A program made the position numbers and the translations under genes. Shown here piece after piece: positions 63,991 through 64,000 of a stretch of 64,000 bases of DNA (its first letter is position 1; each line of letters starts with the position of its first letter). The DNA lies in NCBI RefSeq assembly GCF_001408515.1, contig NZ_CYPR01000157.1:1-64000 (forward strand), given 5' to 3'. The notes beneath the pieces are model-generated. The model was not told the DNA's origin. It saw only the letters and a program-made list of their open reading frames with translations, and did no database searches. This DNA is from Jannaschia seosinensis (GTDB taxonomy: Bacteria > Pseudomonadota > Alphaproteobacteria > Rhodobacterales > Rhodobacteraceae).

Positions 63991-64000
63991 AATCTTTGGC

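Overview
The window is chromosomal DNA of an alphaproteobacterium, most likely a Rhodobacteraceae (Roseobacter-group) member. It is GC-rich and carries ChpT and CtrA-type sites (TTAA-N7-TTAA), MipZ, OlsBA ornithine-lipid enzymes, a class II DAHP synthase, an IscR lacking the usual cluster cysteines, and the ffh / chorismate mutase / rpsP / rimM / trmD / rplS / rpmE order. Most of it is housekeeping. Mobile DNA is limited to two insertion sequences (about 39.5-41.3 kb and 62.8-64.0 kb).

Layout. 0-0.6 kb: truncated LolD/MacB-type ABC ATPase. 0.65-5.3 kb: the Anbu locus (ancestral proteasome-like protease, transglutaminase, alpha-E protein, circularly permuted ATP-grasp enzyme), a poorly understood predicted peptide-tagging/degradation system, here split by a 2H phosphoesterase gene on the other strand. 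5.5-16.1 kb: six overlapping genes, tamA-tamB-pqiA(two halves)-pqiB-pqiC, for envelope biogenesis and lipid traffic. 16.1-19.5 kb: response regulator and a CheB/PAS/HWE sensor kinase. 19.6-24.3 kb: amino acid symporter, UspA, EamA exporter and a divergent LysR-azoreductase pair. 24.4-30.7 kb: translation/secretion cluster with a stress-type DUF1328 gene inserted before trmD. 30.8-36.4 kb: mipZ, then a betaine-type ABC transporter with two substrate-binding genes; a decayed second mipZ 3' end lies between them. 36.4-39.5 kb: cydAB with a GbsR-type regulator and a 26-bp palindromic operator candidate. 39.5-41.3 kb: IS with an apparent passenger gene. 41.6-48.6 kb: CoA-transferase, olsBA, DUF3553/chpT, gamma carbonic anhydrase, gmk, yicC and a PAS protein behind a perfect CtrA site. 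48.7-54.2 kb: DAHP synthase, GlxA-type regulator, glnE. 54.4-61.5 kb: iscR-iscS-sufB-UPF0145-sufC-sufD-YIP1-sufS iron-sulfur operon. 61.7-64 kb: alpha/beta hydrolase, a gene-free stretch and an IS4-type element.

Genes are tightly packed; ATGA/TGATG stop-start overlaps are common, so translational coupling is widespread. The candidates for new biology are the Anbu locus, the TamAB-Pqi cluster, the GbsR-cydAB operator, the IS passenger gene, the mipZ-remnant duplication and the 16-bp palindrome found in two minus-strand operons.
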